From Pseudomonas sp. B21-015 (GTDB lineage: Bacteria > Pseudomonadota > Gammaproteobacteria > Pseudomonadales > Pseudomonadaceae), in the NCBI RefSeq assembly GCF_024749285.1, contig NZ_CP087196.1, positions 62,001 through 126,000 on the forward strand: a stretch of DNA of 64,000 bases. Reading direction: 5' to 3'. A program made the position numbers and the translations under genes. Within the stretch, counting starts at the first letter, position 1; every line of letters starts with the position of its first letter. Shown piece by piece: positions 27,261-36,112 of the stretch. Below the pieces are notes generated by a model. That model saw only the letters and a list, made by a program, of their open reading frames with translations. It did no database searches and was not told the origin of the DNA.

Positions 27261-27977
27261 ATGAAGCCGTTCGCCTCCCGTTATCTGCTCCTTGTCGCAT
27301 TTTCGCTGCTACTGGGCGCTTGTCAAAGCACGCCACCGGCGGCCACCGAGGCCCCCGATGCGCGGGCCACGGCTATCGCACAGCTGGAACAAAGCCTGGC
27401 CAGCAGCGAGCTGGCCACCGCCGAGGATCAATTGGCGGCCTTGCAGGCCGAGTCGCCCAACGATCAATCCCTTGAGCAATACCAGCGGCAATTGGCCGAA
27501 GCCTATTTGCTGCGCAGCCAGATCGTGTTGCAAAAAGGTGATGTGAATGCGGCGGCCACTGCCCTCAGCCGTGCCCGGGTGTTGATGCCCAAGGCGCCAG
27601 CACTGACCGGTGGCGTCAACAGCGCTATCGTTCATGCGCGCAAGGCTGAACTGGATAAAGCCGAAGCGGCCCTCAAGGCTGCCGAAGCCAAGCCGCAGGC
27701 CAAGGTCATCGACCCGACGGCTGAAAGCACGACGGTGGCGTTGAACCTCACCGATATGAGCAAGCTTCGTCGTCAACTGGATGCCATCGCCGCCGATGTG
27801 GTGAATTATCAGTGCGATGTGAGCATTCAGGCTCCTCGCACCCAGGATTACCCATGGCTGGCCACGTTGCTGACCAAGCGGGTGAAGAAGCTGGATTCGG
27901 GGTTTGATCTGAAACTGGAGAAGCAGATTCTGCGCAACATCCCGGCGCAGATGGTTTTGAGCCCTCGCAAGCCATAA
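27261..27977 (+). CDS. lipoprotein with helical-repeat region, PA5502-like
   Basis: 238 residues. A lipobox (LLGAC, Cys21) marks a lipoprotein. Residues ~35-150 are amphipathic helices rich in Ala, Leu and Glu, TPR-like (ATAEDQLAALQAESPND, AATALSRARVLMPKAPAL); the last ~80 residues are distinct (NLTDMSKLRRQLDAIAADVV, IQAPRTQDYPWLATLL). It matches in place the uncharacterised lipoprotein before metN in P. aeruginosa. No function can be assigned. It lies 37 bases after znuB on the same strand. Confidence 0.8.
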   Translation: MKPFASRYLLLVAFSLLLGACQSTPPAATEAPDARATAIAQLEQSLASSELATAEDQLAALQAESPNDQSLEQYQRQLAEAYLLRSQIVLQKGDVNAAATALSRARVLMPKAPALTGGVNSAIVHARKAELDKAEAALKAAEAKPQAKVIDPTAESTTVALNLTDMSKLRRQLDAIAADVVNYQCDVSIQAPRTQDYPWLATLLTKRVKKLDSGFDLKLEKQILRNIPAQMVLSPRKP

Positions 27978-27979
27978 AG

Positions 27980-28044
27980 AAAAGATCGCAGCCAGCGGCA
28001 GCTCCTACGGACCGTGTAGGCGCTGCCGCAGGCTGCGATCTTTT
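27980..28044. repeat. second-family inverted repeat (AAAAGATCGCAGCC type)
   Basis: AAAAGATCGCAGCC at 27980-27993 faces GGCTGCGATCTTTT at 28031-28044; inside are GGCAGCTCCTAC and GTAGGCGCTGCCGC, which also pair. A long hairpin ending in TTTT could end the transcript of the preceding lipoprotein gene. A second copy is at 51446-51520. Confidence 0.85.
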
Positions 28045-28225
28045 GCTTTTCTAAATGCATCAGGCCGGAATTGCCTTGGTCCCAGGTTCCTTACCTTTGA
28101 TCGCCTTATTGCCAAAACGCTGGTTGAAAGCGAAATAAATGCTAAGAACCTCTATACGGACAGGCTAAAATGCGCGCCCGGCTAACCGCTGATCCTTTTC
28201 TAACGCGCCCCACAAGGTTCGCTAC

Positions 28226-29233
28226 GTGATCGAGTTTCAAAACGTCCACAAAACTTACCGCGTCGCCGGTAAGGATATTCCCGCCCTGCATCCGACCAGT
28301 CTGACGATTGAGAACGGTCAGGTCTTTGGCCTGATCGGCCATTCCGGTGCGGGAAAAAGTACCTTGCTGCGTCTGATCAATCGCCTGGAAAACTCCAGTG
28401 GCGGCAAGATCATCGTCGATGGCGAAGAAGTCACCGCGCTGGATGCCAATAGTCTGCGGCGCTTCCGTCAGCAGGTCGGGATGATTTTCCAGCACTTCAA
28501 CCTGCTGGCGTCCAAGACCGTGGCTGACAATGTCGCGTTGCCGCTGACCCTCGCCGGTGAGCTGTCGCGCAGCGAGATTGACCAGCGTGTTGCGCAGTTG
28601 CTGGCGCGGGTTGGCCTGGCCGACCATGCGAAAAAATACCCGGCGCAACTGTCTGGCGGTCAGAAACAGCGTGTCGGCATCGCCCGCGCCCTGGCGACCA
28701 AGCCGAAAATCCTGCTGTGCGATGAAGCCACCAGTGCCCTGGACCCACAGACCACGGCGTCGGTTCTGCAATTGCTGGCCGAGATCAATCGCGAGTTGAA
28801 GCTGACCATCGTGCTGATCACCCACGAGATGGACGTGATTCGTCGGGTCTGCGATCAAGTGGCGGTGATGGATGCCGGCGAGATCGTCGAGCAAGGCTCG
28901 GTGGCCGAGGTGTTCCTGCATCCCAAGCACCCGACCACCAAGCGCTTCGTGCAGGAAGACGAGCAAATCGACGAAAGCGAACAGCGCGACGACTTCGCTC
29001 ACGTACCGGGGCGCATCGTGCGCCTGACCTTCCAGGGCGATGCGACCTACGCGCCGTTGCTGGGTACCGTCGCCCGGGAGACGGGCGTGGACTACAGCAT
29101 CCTGGCCGGTCGTATCGATCGCATCAAAGAAGTCCCGTACGGGCAATTGACCCTGGCCGTCACCGGTGGCGACATGGAAGCGGCGTTTGCTCACTTCACC
29201 GCAGCTGATGTCCACATGGAGGTGCTGCGCTGA
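28226..29233 (+). CDS. metN: methionine ABC transporter ATP-binding protein MetN
   Basis: 335 residues with a GTG start. ABC ATPase (~1-240: Walker [10 protein letters not shown], signature LSGGQKQR, Walker [14 protein letters not shown]) followed by a NIL domain (~255-335), which binds methionine and shuts down the transporter when methionine is abundant in the cell. It overlaps metI by a single base (TGATG). The 248-base gap upstream holds an inverted repeat and presumably the promoter; I saw no known methionine riboswitch. Confidence 0.95.
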   Translation: MIEFQNVHKTYRVAGKDIPALHPTSLTIENGQVFGLIGHSGAGKSTLLRLINRLENSSGGKIIVDGEEVTALDANSLRRFRQQVGMIFQHFNLLASKTVADNVALPLTLAGELSRSEIDQRVAQLLARVGLADHAKKYPAQLSGGQKQRVGIARALATKPKILLCDEATSALDPQTTASVLQLLAEINRELKLTIVLITHEMDVIRRVCDQVAVMDAGEIVEQGSVAEVFLHPKHPTTKRFVQEDEQIDESEQRDDFAHVPGRIVRLTFQGDATYAPLLGTVARETGVDYSILAGRIDRIKEVPYGQLTLAVTGGDMEAAFAHFTAADVHMEVLR

Positions 29234-29907
29234 TGGAAGTCCTGATGAGTTTCTTTTCCAATATCGACTGGTATGAAATCTGGCTGGCCACCGGCGACAC
29301 CCTGCTGATGCTCAGCGGTTCGCTGTTGTTCACCGTGCTATTGGGCCTGCCGCTGGGCGTGCTGCTGTTCCTGTGCAGCCCGCGTCAGTTGCTGGAAGCC
29401 AAAGGCGTTTACGCGATGCTGTCGCTGGTGGTGAACATCTTGCGTTCGCTGCCGTTTATCATTCTGCTGATCGTGATGATTCCGTTCACCGTGTTGATCA
29501 CGGGCACCTCCCTGGGTGTCGCCGGTGCGATTCCACCGTTGGTGGTGGGTGCCACGCCGTTCTTTGCACGACTGGTGGAAACCGCCCTGCGGGAAGTGGA
29601 CCGCGGCATCATCGAGGCGACCCAGGCCATGGGCGCGACGACGCGTCAGATCATCATCAACGCCTTGCTGCCGGAAGCTCGTCCGGGCATCTTTGCGGCG
29701 ATTACGGTGACAGCGATTACACTGGTGTCCTACACGGCGATGGCCGGCGTGGTCGGCGCTGGTGGTCTGGGCGACCTGGCGATCCGTTTTGGTTACCAGC
29801 GTTTCCAGACTGACGTGATGGTGGTCACCGTGGTGTTGCTGCTGGTGCTGGTTCAAGTGCTGCAAACCGTCGGCGACAAGCTGGTGGTTCATTTCTCCCG
29901 CAAATAA
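29233..29907 (+). CDS. metI: methionine ABC transporter permease MetI
   Basis: 224 residues with about five transmembrane helices. The ABC coupling motif is EATQAMGATTRQIIINALLPEA. The start at 29233 overlaps the metN stop; an ATG at 29245 (MSFFSNIDWYEIW) is a fair alternative and closer to the usual N-terminus. It forms the channel with MetN for D- and L-methionine. Confidence 0.94.
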   Translation: MEVLMSFFSNIDWYEIWLATGDTLLMLSGSLLFTVLLGLPLGVLLFLCSPRQLLEAKGVYAMLSLVVNILRSLPFIILLIVMIPFTVLITGTSLGVAGAIPPLVVGATPFFARLVETALREVDRGIIEATQAMGATTRQIIINALLPEARPGIFAAITVTAITLVSYTAMAGVVGAGGLGDLAIRFGYQRFQTDVMVVTVVLLLVLVQVLQTVGDKLVVHFSRK

Positions 29908-29978
29908 CGTCACTAAGACATGAGCCGGCCATTCGCTGGCAGGCGCCGAAGACTGGCGCCTCACAAGGAGTTAGCTGA

Positions 29979-30752
29979 ATGAAAAAACTACTCGTCGCGT
30001 TCGCTGCCGTTGCAGCCTTTTCCGCACACGCTGCCGACACACTGACCGTCGCGGCCACTCCGGTGCCGCACGCGGAAATCCTCGAATTCGTTAAGCCGGC
30101 CCTGGCCAAAGAAGGCGTGGACCTGAAGGTCAAAGTCTTCACCGACTACATCCAGCCGAACGTGCAGGTGGCCGAGAAGCGTCTGGACGCCAACTTCTTC
30201 CAGCACCAACCGTACCTGGATGAGTTCAACAAGGCCAAGGGCACCAACCTTGTCAGCGTTGCCGGTGTGCACCTGGAGCCGCTGGGCGCTTACTCCAGCA
30301 AGTACAAAGCGCTGACCGAGCTGCCAGGCGGCGCCAACGTGGTGATCCCGAACGACGCCACCAACGGCGGTCGTGCGCTGTTGCTGCTGGCGAAGGCTGG
30401 CCTGATCAAGTTGAAGGATTCGAACAACATCCTGTCGACCGTCAAGGACATTACCGAGAACACCAAGGACCTGAAATTCCGTGAACTGGAAGCCGCGACC
30501 ATCCCGCGTGTGCTGACTCAGGTCGACCTGGCGCTGATCAACACCAACTACGCGCTGGAAGCCAAGCTCGATCCGTCCAAGGACGCGCTGGTCATCGAAG
30601 GCAGCGACTCGCCGTATGTGAACATTCTCGTTGCCCGTCCAGACGACAAGGACAGCGCGGCGATGCAGAAACTGGTTGCTGCGCTGCACAGCCCGGAAGT
30701 GAAAGCCTTCATTCTTGAAAAGTACAAAGGCGCGGTATTGCCGGCGTTCTGA
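29979..30752 (+). CDS. metQ: methionine-binding periplasmic protein MetQ
   Basis: 257 residues. The signal peptide (MKKLLVAFAAVAAFSAHA) has no lipobox cysteine, so the protein should be soluble in the periplasm, unlike the lipoprotein MetQ of E. coli. NlpA/MetQ-family blocks: VAATPVPHAEILEF, TDYIQPNVQVAEKRLDANFFQH, NDATNGGRALLLL and INTNYALEA. It delivers methionine to MetNI. A strong terminator follows. Confidence 0.93.
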   Translation: MKKLLVAFAAVAAFSAHAADTLTVAATPVPHAEILEFVKPALAKEGVDLKVKVFTDYIQPNVQVAEKRLDANFFQHQPYLDEFNKAKGTNLVSVAGVHLEPLGAYSSKYKALTELPGGANVVIPNDATNGGRALLLLAKAGLIKLKDSNNILSTVKDITENTKDLKFRELEAATIPRVLTQVDLALINTNYALEAKLDPSKDALVIEGSDSPYVNILVARPDDKDSAAMQKLVAALHSPEVKAFILEKYKGAVLPAF

Positions 30753-30768
30753 TCAGCTGACGTAAACG

Positions 30769-30800
30769 AAAAAGGGGCGCAATCACTGCGCCCCTTTTTT
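30769..30800 (+). terminator. terminator of metNIQ
   Basis: AAAAAGGGGCGCA / TGCGCCCCTTTTTT, 13-bp perfect stem, five-base loop, T6 tail, 17 bases past the metQ stop. Confidence 0.95.
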
Positions 30801-30807
30801 GTGCCTG

Positions 30808-30837
30808 TGTCCCGTCCTGAATTGTCCCGTCCTGAAT
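30808..30837. repeat. perfect tandem duplication of 15 bases
   Basis: TGTCCCGTCCTGAAT occurs twice in a row (30808-30822, 30823-30837). A partial inverted copy, ATTTTCAGGAC, is at 30858-30868. The ends look like those of an insertion sequence or a small mobile remnant, but no transposase is present. Confidence 0.7.
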
Positions 30838-30886
30838 AAGGTTTACACCTCTAATCTATTTTCAGGACTAGCATTGAAACACCGTA

Positions 30887-30980
30887 CCTGTGGGAGCGGG
30901 CTTGCCCGCGATGGCGTTGAACCAGTCGACATCAATGTTGAATGATGCTCCGTCATCGCGGGCAAGCCCGCTCCCACAGG
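30887..30980. repeat. REP-type inverted repeat pair
   Basis: Facing copies of the GGGAGCGGGCTTGCCCGCG element (30887-30913 and 30954-30980) between convergent metQ and the SCO gene. Confidence 0.9.
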
Positions 30981-30992
30981 GTTTTGTGGTGC

Positions 30993-31628
30993 TTATTGGC
31001 GGCTGAGCATCACCGGCAACTGCGCCACCAGTTTCTGATTGTTCAACGGTGCGCGAATAAACCCACGCTGCGCCCCGTCCGGCCCGATCACCGCCAGGTT
31101 GCCGCTGTGGTCGACGGTGTAGTTAGGCTTGCTGGTGTCCGCCGGAATGAACGGAATACTCACCGCATTCGCCAGTTTCTGAATGTCTTCCACCGATGAC
31201 GCGGTCAGCCCGATGAACTGCGGATCGAAGTAGCCCAGGTACTGCTTGAGTTGCTTGGGCGTGTCGCGGTTCGGGTCGACGCTGACCAGGATGACCTGCA
31301 ACTTGTCCACCGCATCCGCCGGCAGTTCGCTCTTGATCTGTCGCAGCTGGGCGAGGGTGGTCGGGCAGATGTCCGGGCAAAAGGTGTAGCCGAAGAACAG
31401 CAAACTCCACTTGCCTTTCAGCTCGTTGACCGCCACTGGCTTGCCGTCCTGATCGGTCATCTTCACGTCCGGCAGATTACGGCTTTGGGGCAACAGGATG
31501 ATCCCCGCATCGATCAGCGCCGTCGGGTCGCCCTGGTTTTTCCCGGTCAGCACTTTATTGACGGTCAGGCCCAGGATCAGCGCGATCAGGGCAACGAGGA
31601 TGAAGACGGTTTTCTGGGTTCGAGTCAT
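30993..31628 (-). CDS. SCO1/SenC copper-delivery protein
   Basis: 211 residues from the ATG at 31628, which overlaps the cyoE stop by four bases. One N-terminal membrane anchor (~8-28) and a thioredoxin-like periplasmic domain with the copper-binding CPDIC (CxxxC) in [13 protein letters not shown] and the third ligand His in [11 protein letters not shown] proteins supply copper to the CuA site of cytochrome oxidase subunit II. It is the last gene of the assembly operon surf1-SCO-like-ctaA-cyoE-sco. Confidence 0.93.
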   Translation of the reverse strand: MTRTQKTVFILVALIALILGLTVNKVLTGKNQGDPTALIDAGIILLPQSRNLPDVKMTDQDGKPVAVNELKGKWSLLFFGYTFCPDICPTTLAQLRQIKSELPADAVDKLQVILVSVDPNRDTPKQLKQYLGYFDPQFIGLTASSVEDIQKLANAVSIPFIPADTSKPNYTVDHSGNLAVIGPDGAQRGFIRAPLNNQKLVAQLPVMLSRQ

Positions 31629-32524
31629 AGGATCAACAGTAAGTAGTGGTCTACGAGCAGCGCGATAAACAGCAGGAACAAGTAGTAGATAGAGTACTTG
31701 AACGTGTTGATCGCCGCATGCGGCCGAGTGCCACGGTACAGCACCACGGCCCATTGCAGAAACCTCGCGCCCAGTACGAGGGCACACATCAGGTAAAGCG
31801 CGCCGCTCATGTGGATCACGTAGGGCATCAGGCTGACGGCCAGCAACGCACAGGTATAAAGCAGGATGTGGACTTTGGTGTAGTGCTCGCCATGGGTCAC
31901 CGGCAGCATCGGAATGTCAGCCTTGGCGTATTCCTCCTTGCGGTGAATCGCCAGCGCCCAGAAGTGCGGCGGGGTCCAGGCGAAGATGATCAGCACCAGC
32001 AGCAACGGTTCTGCGCCGACATGACCGGTGGCGGCGGTCCAGCCAAGCAGCGGCGGGGCCGCACCGGCGAGACCGCCGATGACGATGTTCTGCGGCGTCG
32101 CACGTTTCAGAAAACCGGTGTAAACCACGGCGTAACCGAGCAAGGACGCCAGCGTCAGCCACGCCGTCAACGGGTTGGTGAAGGCCAGCAGCAAGGCCTG
32201 GCCAAGTACCGCCAGCACCAGGGCGAAGGTCAGCGCCGCGCTCGGAGATACCCGACCTTCGGCCAAGGGCCGTTTGTGGGTCCGGGCCATGACCGCGTCG
32301 ATGCGCCGGTCCACCACATGGTTGACCGCCGCTGCACCGCCGGCACACAAGGCGATCCCCAGGTTGCCGAACACCAGCACCGTCCATGGCACCCCGGCGC
32401 GGGTGGCGAGGAACATGCCGACCAGCGAGGTGATGAGCATCAGCACCACCACTTTCGGCTTGGTCAGCTCCAGGTAATCCCGCCAGATGGCCTGGCTGTG
32501 ACGTTCGCCGATCAGGGTCGCCAT
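31625..32524 (-). CDS. cyoE: protohaem IX farnesyltransferase (haem O synthase)
   Basis: 299 residues, UbiA-type prenyltransferase with about nine helices. The polyprenyl-diphosphate motif [20 protein letters not shown] is intact, as is the family's second conserved block ([14 protein letters not shown]). It makes haem O, the precursor of haem A used by the aa3 oxidase encoded nearby. Its start lies 13 bases inside the ctaA gene and its stop overlaps sco, so translation is probably coupled. In cox clusters it is also named ctaB. Confidence 0.94.
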   Translation of the reverse strand: MATLIGERHSQAIWRDYLELTKPKVVVLMLITSLVGMFLATRAGVPWTVLVFGNLGIALCAGGAAAVNHVVDRRIDAVMARTHKRPLAEGRVSPSAALTFALVLAVLGQALLLAFTNPLTAWLTLASLLGYAVVYTGFLKRATPQNIVIGGLAGAAPPLLGWTAATGHVGAEPLLLVLIIFAWTPPHFWALAIHRKEEYAKADIPMLPVTHGEHYTKVHILLYTCALLAVSLMPYVIHMSGALYLMCALVLGARFLQWAVVLYRGTRPHAAINTFKYSIYYLFLLFIALLVDHYLLLIL

Positions 32525-33591
32525 GGCATCTCTCCTTTTATTGTGATGGGCCCGGCCGAGTGTTTACGCGGGCTGAGATGCCAACGTACAGGGGGCTGAT
32601 GCTTGACCCGAACCAGACTGGTTCGCGCGTGATAATTGACCAGCACCATCGTTAGCAACAGCGCAGCACCGCCGGCGTTGTGGGCGACGGCCACCGGCAG
32701 CGGCAGGTGGAACACCACGTTGCTGATGCCCAGGGTGATTTGTGCTGCCAGGGCGATCAGCACCATGGTGGCCAGGCGCGTCATGCCGACGACCTTCAGT
32801 TGCCATGCCAGGCCAAACAGAACGAGGGTGACCAGTAACGCGCCGATGCGGTGAGTCAGGTGAATCGCGGTGCGGGCATCGCTGTCCAGTTGCCCGCCCA
32901 GATAATTCGGGCCGATGTGTTGGGTCAGATGAAAGCCGTTGGCGAAATCAGCCGGTGGCAACCATTGCCCGTGGCACGTCGGAAAGTCGATGCAGGCCAC
33001 CGCCGCGTAATTGGAGCTGACCCAGCCGCCGAGGGCGATCTGCCCGATCACCAGCAGCAAGCCGGCGGTCGCCCAGTACTGCAAACGTCGAGGCACAGTC
33101 AGTGCCGGCAGCACGCCGGACAGGCGCAAGGTCAGCAGAAACAACAGGCTCAAGGTCGCAAAACCACCGAGCAAATGCCCGGTGACCACTTGCGGCCACA
33201 GCTTGAGCGTCACCGTCCACATGCCGAAGGCCGCTTGGGCAATCACCAATGCCAGCAGGAAAAGCGGCAATTTCACCGGCTGCCCCGGATGATGACGATG
33301 GACCCAGGCGCGGCCCGCCAGCACTGCGATCAGCAGCCCCAGGGTGCCGGCGAAGTAGCGGTGGACCATCTCGTTCCAGCCCTTGTGGGCTTCCACCGGG
33401 GTGTCGGGAAAATGCAGTTCGGCATGGGCCAGTTGGGCTTCGCTCTTCGGCACGCTGATAAAACCGTAGCAGCCGGGCCAGTCCGGGCAGCCGAGGCCGG
33501 CGTGGGTCAAGCGCGTGTAGGCGCCGAGCAACACCACAATCAGTGCCAGCAAGGTGGCAAACAGCGCGAGGCGAAATCCAGGTTTGGCCAT
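32512..33591 (-). CDS. ctaA: COX15/CtaA haem A synthase
   Basis: 359 residues, eight transmembrane helices. Haem-ligand histidines lie in the repeats [41 protein letters not shown] and AHNAGGA; a loop cysteine pair in [12 protein letters not shown] is as in the proteobacterial/Cox15 type. It oxidises the haem O methyl group to formyl, giving haem A. It overlaps cyoE by 13 bases and follows the SCO-like gene by ten. Confidence 0.93.
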   Translation of the reverse strand: MAKPGFRLALFATLLALIVVLLGAYTRLTHAGLGCPDWPGCYGFISVPKSEAQLAHAELHFPDTPVEAHKGWNEMVHRYFAGTLGLLIAVLAGRAWVHRHHPGQPVKLPLFLLALVIAQAAFGMWTVTLKLWPQVVTGHLLGGFATLSLLFLLTLRLSGVLPALTVPRRLQYWATAGLLLVIGQIALGGWVSSNYAAVACIDFPTCHGQWLPPADFANGFHLTQHIGPNYLGGQLDSDARTAIHLTHRIGALLVTLVLFGLAWQLKVVGMTRLATMVLIALAAQITLGISNVVFHLPLPVAVAHNAGGAALLLTMVLVNYHARTSLVRVKHQPPVRWHLSPRKHSAGPITIKGEMPWRP

Positions 33592-33601
33592 GACGATGCC
33601 C

Positions 33602-34183
33602 TTATCCGATGTTCGACAGTTTCAACAGGTGGCGCAGGTCGTTGAGCAGGTCCTTGCCCTTCACGGTCGGGTCGTAGCGCAGTACCAGATTGCCGTGAGG
33701 GTCGATGATCCACAGGTGCGGTGTGTCATTGCTCTGCGCGCCTTTGGTGTAGGTCGGCAGGTCCAGTGAATAGCGTTGCAACTGCGGGTACTCGCGATGA
33801 AGTTTAGTCTCGTAATCGCTATTCAGCGGCTGCGCGGCGGCCAGCGCATGGCTGGCGCGGGGGGCATCGCGCCCGAGGCCGATCTGGATCTGCCGCGCCA
33901 GATAAACCAGCTGTTGGCAGTCCACCGAGCAGTCCTTGGGCGCCGTCACCAGCAATTGCCAGCGGTCTTCTTGCGCCTGTACGCCGATGTCGGCGCGGGT
34001 CTGGCCGTTGCCGATCAGTTCGCCGTGATAACTGCGGCCCTCTGGCACCCAGAACTGCAATTTGTACATGCCGGTGGCGAGGATCATCGGACCGATCACC
34101 CCCAATACGATCAGCAACAACTGCAAGCGCCCGCGCCGCCGATTGACCGGCGTTTTCGCCTCAGACATTCCGAGTGGATTCAT
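33602..34183 (-). CDS. membrane-anchored SCO-like thioredoxin-fold protein in the oxidase assembly operon
   Basis: 193 residues from the ATG at 34183 (GGGAG six bases upstream). One membrane helix (~23-43), then a ~150-residue periplasmic domain. It carries a CxxxC (DCSVDCQQ) where SCO proteins have CPDIC, and near the end HLWIIDPHGNLVLRYDP, which resembles the copper-ligand region of SCO ([13 protein letters not shown]). I therefore think it is a divergent SCO relative; the family is known as a conserved hypothetical (PA0111-like) in Pseudomonas. It overlaps the surf1 end by 23 bases. A role in copper or cysteine redox for the oxidase is inference. Confidence 0.8.
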   Translation of the reverse strand: MNPLGMSEAKTPVNRRRGRLQLLLIVLGVIGPMILATGMYKLQFWVPEGRSYHGELIGNGQTRADIGVQAQEDRWQLLVTAPKDCSVDCQQLVYLARQIQIGLGRDAPRASHALAAAQPLNSDYETKLHREYPQLQRYSLDLPTYTKGAQSNDTPHLWIIDPHGNLVLRYDPTVKGKDLLNDLRHLLKLSNIG

Positions 34184-34901
34184 GGCCGCTCCCATTATTG
34201 TTCTCCTTTGCGTTGTGCCAGCCGAGATAGAGGTAAAGGCCGAGCAGGGCTATCGACAGGGCGAACCACTGCACGGCATAAGCCAAGTGTTTTTCCGGCC
34301 CCATGGCCACCACCGGCCAATCGGCCCGGTAGGTCGCGGGACCGCTTTGCGCGCGTAATTCGTAGGCGAAGCCGTCACGCTCAAGTGCCGTCCACAGCCT
34401 GGCCGGCTCAACGGCGGTGATCAGCTGTGGCCAGGTCGTGGCGTTTGGGTCGGCGTGCAATTGGAACGTTGCGCCAGGGGAGACGTAGACCCAGGCGTCG
34501 AGGCTCAATGCCTGAGTCGGTGTGGTGAATGACGGCGGTGTGCGCCGGTCCGGCCATGGCAGCCAGCCGCGATTGACCAGCAGCCAGAGCCCGGTTGCCT
34601 GATCCTGGAACGGTTGCAGCAGCTCGACCCCGACCTTGCCGTCGCGCTGACGGTTGTCCAGCAGCAGGCTGTGTTCGGCATCGAACTGGCCGTGCAGGCG
34701 AACCCGGCGGAAGGCCGGATCTTCGGTGTGTTGCAGTTCGGTGCTGGCCATCGGTTCGGCCGCCCGGCGCTCGGCGTAGCTTTGCAGCAGCGCGCTTTTC
34801 TCCGCGCCCCGGCTCAACTGCCAGAACCCGAGTGACACCAGCAAAGGCAGCAGCATCGCGACCACCAGGGTCGGCACGAGGCCCGGCCGGAAGCGTTTCA
34901 T
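34161..34901 (-). CDS. SURF1-family cytochrome oxidase assembly protein
   Basis: 246 residues from the ATG at 34901 (MKRFRPGLVPTLVV). Two membrane helices, at ~9-28 and ~215-235, bracket a periplasmic domain with the SURF1 hallmarks LGFWQLSRGAEK near the start, LLVNRGWLPW in the middle and HLAYAVQWFALS at the end. SURF1 helps haem A insertion into subunit I. It is the first gene of the assembly operon and is divergent from the DUF2909 gene. Confidence 0.92.
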   Translation of the reverse strand: MKRFRPGLVPTLVVAMLLPLLVSLGFWQLSRGAEKSALLQSYAERRAAEPMASTELQHTEDPAFRRVRLHGQFDAEHSLLLDNRQRDGKVGVELLQPFQDQATGLWLLVNRGWLPWPDRRTPPSFTTPTQALSLDAWVYVSPGATFQLHADPNATTWPQLITAVEPARLWTALERDGFAYELRAQSGPATYRADWPVVAMGPEKHLAYAVQWFALSIALLGLYLYLGWHNAKENNNGSGHESTRNV

Positions 34902-34971
34902 GGCGTTGCCATAAAGTCGGTAGTCGCGATAGCTATACTCAAATGCATCGCCCGTCCCCCGGAGTGTCACC

Positions 34972-35175
34972 ATGCTCAAAGCAGCCATCGTCCTGATGCT
35001 GATTGCCACGGTTGTCAGCCTGTTCAGCGGCCTGTTTTTTCTGGTCAAGGACGACAGCCACTCCAATCGCCTGGTCATCGCCTTGAGTGTTCGTGTTGCG
35101 CTGGCCGCCACCACTGTCGGTTTGATCGCCTGGGGTTTTTTCAGTGGCCAGTTGGTGTCTCACGTGCCTTGGTAG
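34972..35175 (+). CDS. twin transmembrane protein, DUF2909
   Basis: 67 residues with two hydrophobic helices (MLKAAIVLMLIATVVSLFSG and RVALAATTVGLIAWGFF) joined by a polar turn (KDDSHSNR). This is the DUF2909 twin-TM family, recurrent beside cox genes in pseudomonads. It reads against its neighbours: divergent from surf1 and convergent with coxC, ending 16 bases from it. An assembly or small-subunit role is possible from context only. Confidence 0.88.
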   Translation: MLKAAIVLMLIATVVSLFSGLFFLVKDDSHSNRLVIALSVRVALAATTVGLIAWGFFSGQLVSHVPW

Positions 35176-35191
35176 TCATGAAAGCCAACGC

Positions 35192-36079
35192 TCAGAGCAC
35201 GTAGACGAAAACGAACAGACCGATCCACACCACGTCCACGAAGTGCCAGTACCAACTCGCCGCCTCGAAGCCGAATTGATGATCGGCATCGAAGTGCCCG
35301 CGCATGATCCGCATCAGCATCACGAACAGAATGATGGTACCCATGGTCACGTGGGCGCCGTGGAAGCCGGTGAGCATGAAGAAGGTCGCGCCGTAGATGC
35401 CGGAACCCAAGGTCAGGCCCAGCTCGTGGTAGGCGTGCAGGTATTCTTCGGCCTGGAAACCGAGAAACGCGCAACCGAGCAACACGGTCAGCGCCAGCCA
35501 GATTTTCAGTGCGCCGCGATGGCCCTTCTTCAAGGCGTGGTGAGCGATGGTCACGGTGACGCTGGAACTCACCAGCAGCACGGTATTGAGCAGCGGCAGG
35601 CCCCAGGGGCTGATGACTTCCTTGGGAGGTGGAAAGAGTTTCGGGTCTGGGTTGTTCAGCAGCGGCCAGGTGAATTCAAACGCCGGCCACAGCATGTGAG
35701 CGAGGCCTTTGGAGCCTTCACCGCCCAGTGCCGGGCCGGCGATGTTGCGCACATAAAACAGCGCACCGAAAAAGGCGATGAAGAACATCACCTCCGAGAA
35801 AATGAACCAGCTCATGCCCCAGCGGAACGAGCGGTCCATCTGTGCACTGTACAACCCTTGGCGACTTTCCTTGATCACCGTACCGAACCAGCCGAACAGC
35901 ATGTAGGCCAGCAGCAATCCGCCGACGAAAAAGATCAGCGGGCCGTGGGATTCCGGCCGCGCAGCCTTCAGGTCGTTGAACCAGGTGCCCAGGCCGAACA
36001 CCGTGACGAACATGCCGACCGTGGCAATGATCGGCCATTTGCTCTGGGCTGGAACGTAATAATGTTCATGAGTTGCCAT
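35192..36079 (-). CDS. coxC: cytochrome c oxidase subunit III
   Basis: 295 residues with seven transmembrane helices, as in standard subunit III. Family blocks: WGMSWFIFSEVMFFIAFFGA, LLVSSSVTVTIAHHALK and LTGFHGAHVTMGTIILF, ending in WYWHFVDVVWIGLFVFVYV. It stabilises the oxidase core and its proton uptake. It is the last gene of coxB-coxA-ctaG-coxC and follows ctaG by 33 bases. A GGAGAAC site precedes the ATG. Confidence 0.95.
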   Translation of the reverse strand: MATHEHYYVPAQSKWPIIATVGMFVTVFGLGTWFNDLKAARPESHGPLIFFVGGLLLAYMLFGWFGTVIKESRQGLYSAQMDRSFRWGMSWFIFSEVMFFIAFFGALFYVRNIAGPALGGEGSKGLAHMLWPAFEFTWPLLNNPDPKLFPPPKEVISPWGLPLLNTVLLVSSSVTVTIAHHALKKGHRGALKIWLALTVLLGCAFLGFQAEEYLHAYHELGLTLGSGIYGATFFMLTGFHGAHVTMGTIILFVMLMRIMRGHFDADHQFGFEAASWYWHFVDVVWIGLFVFVYVL

Positions 36080-36112
36080 TTATTGTTCTCCTTATCGGGC
36101 ACGCTTTAACGC

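Noticed and set aside
27980..28044. Methionine riboswitch before metN
   Set aside because: The structure is a repeat shared with 51446-51520 and not an S-box or SAM-type leader.
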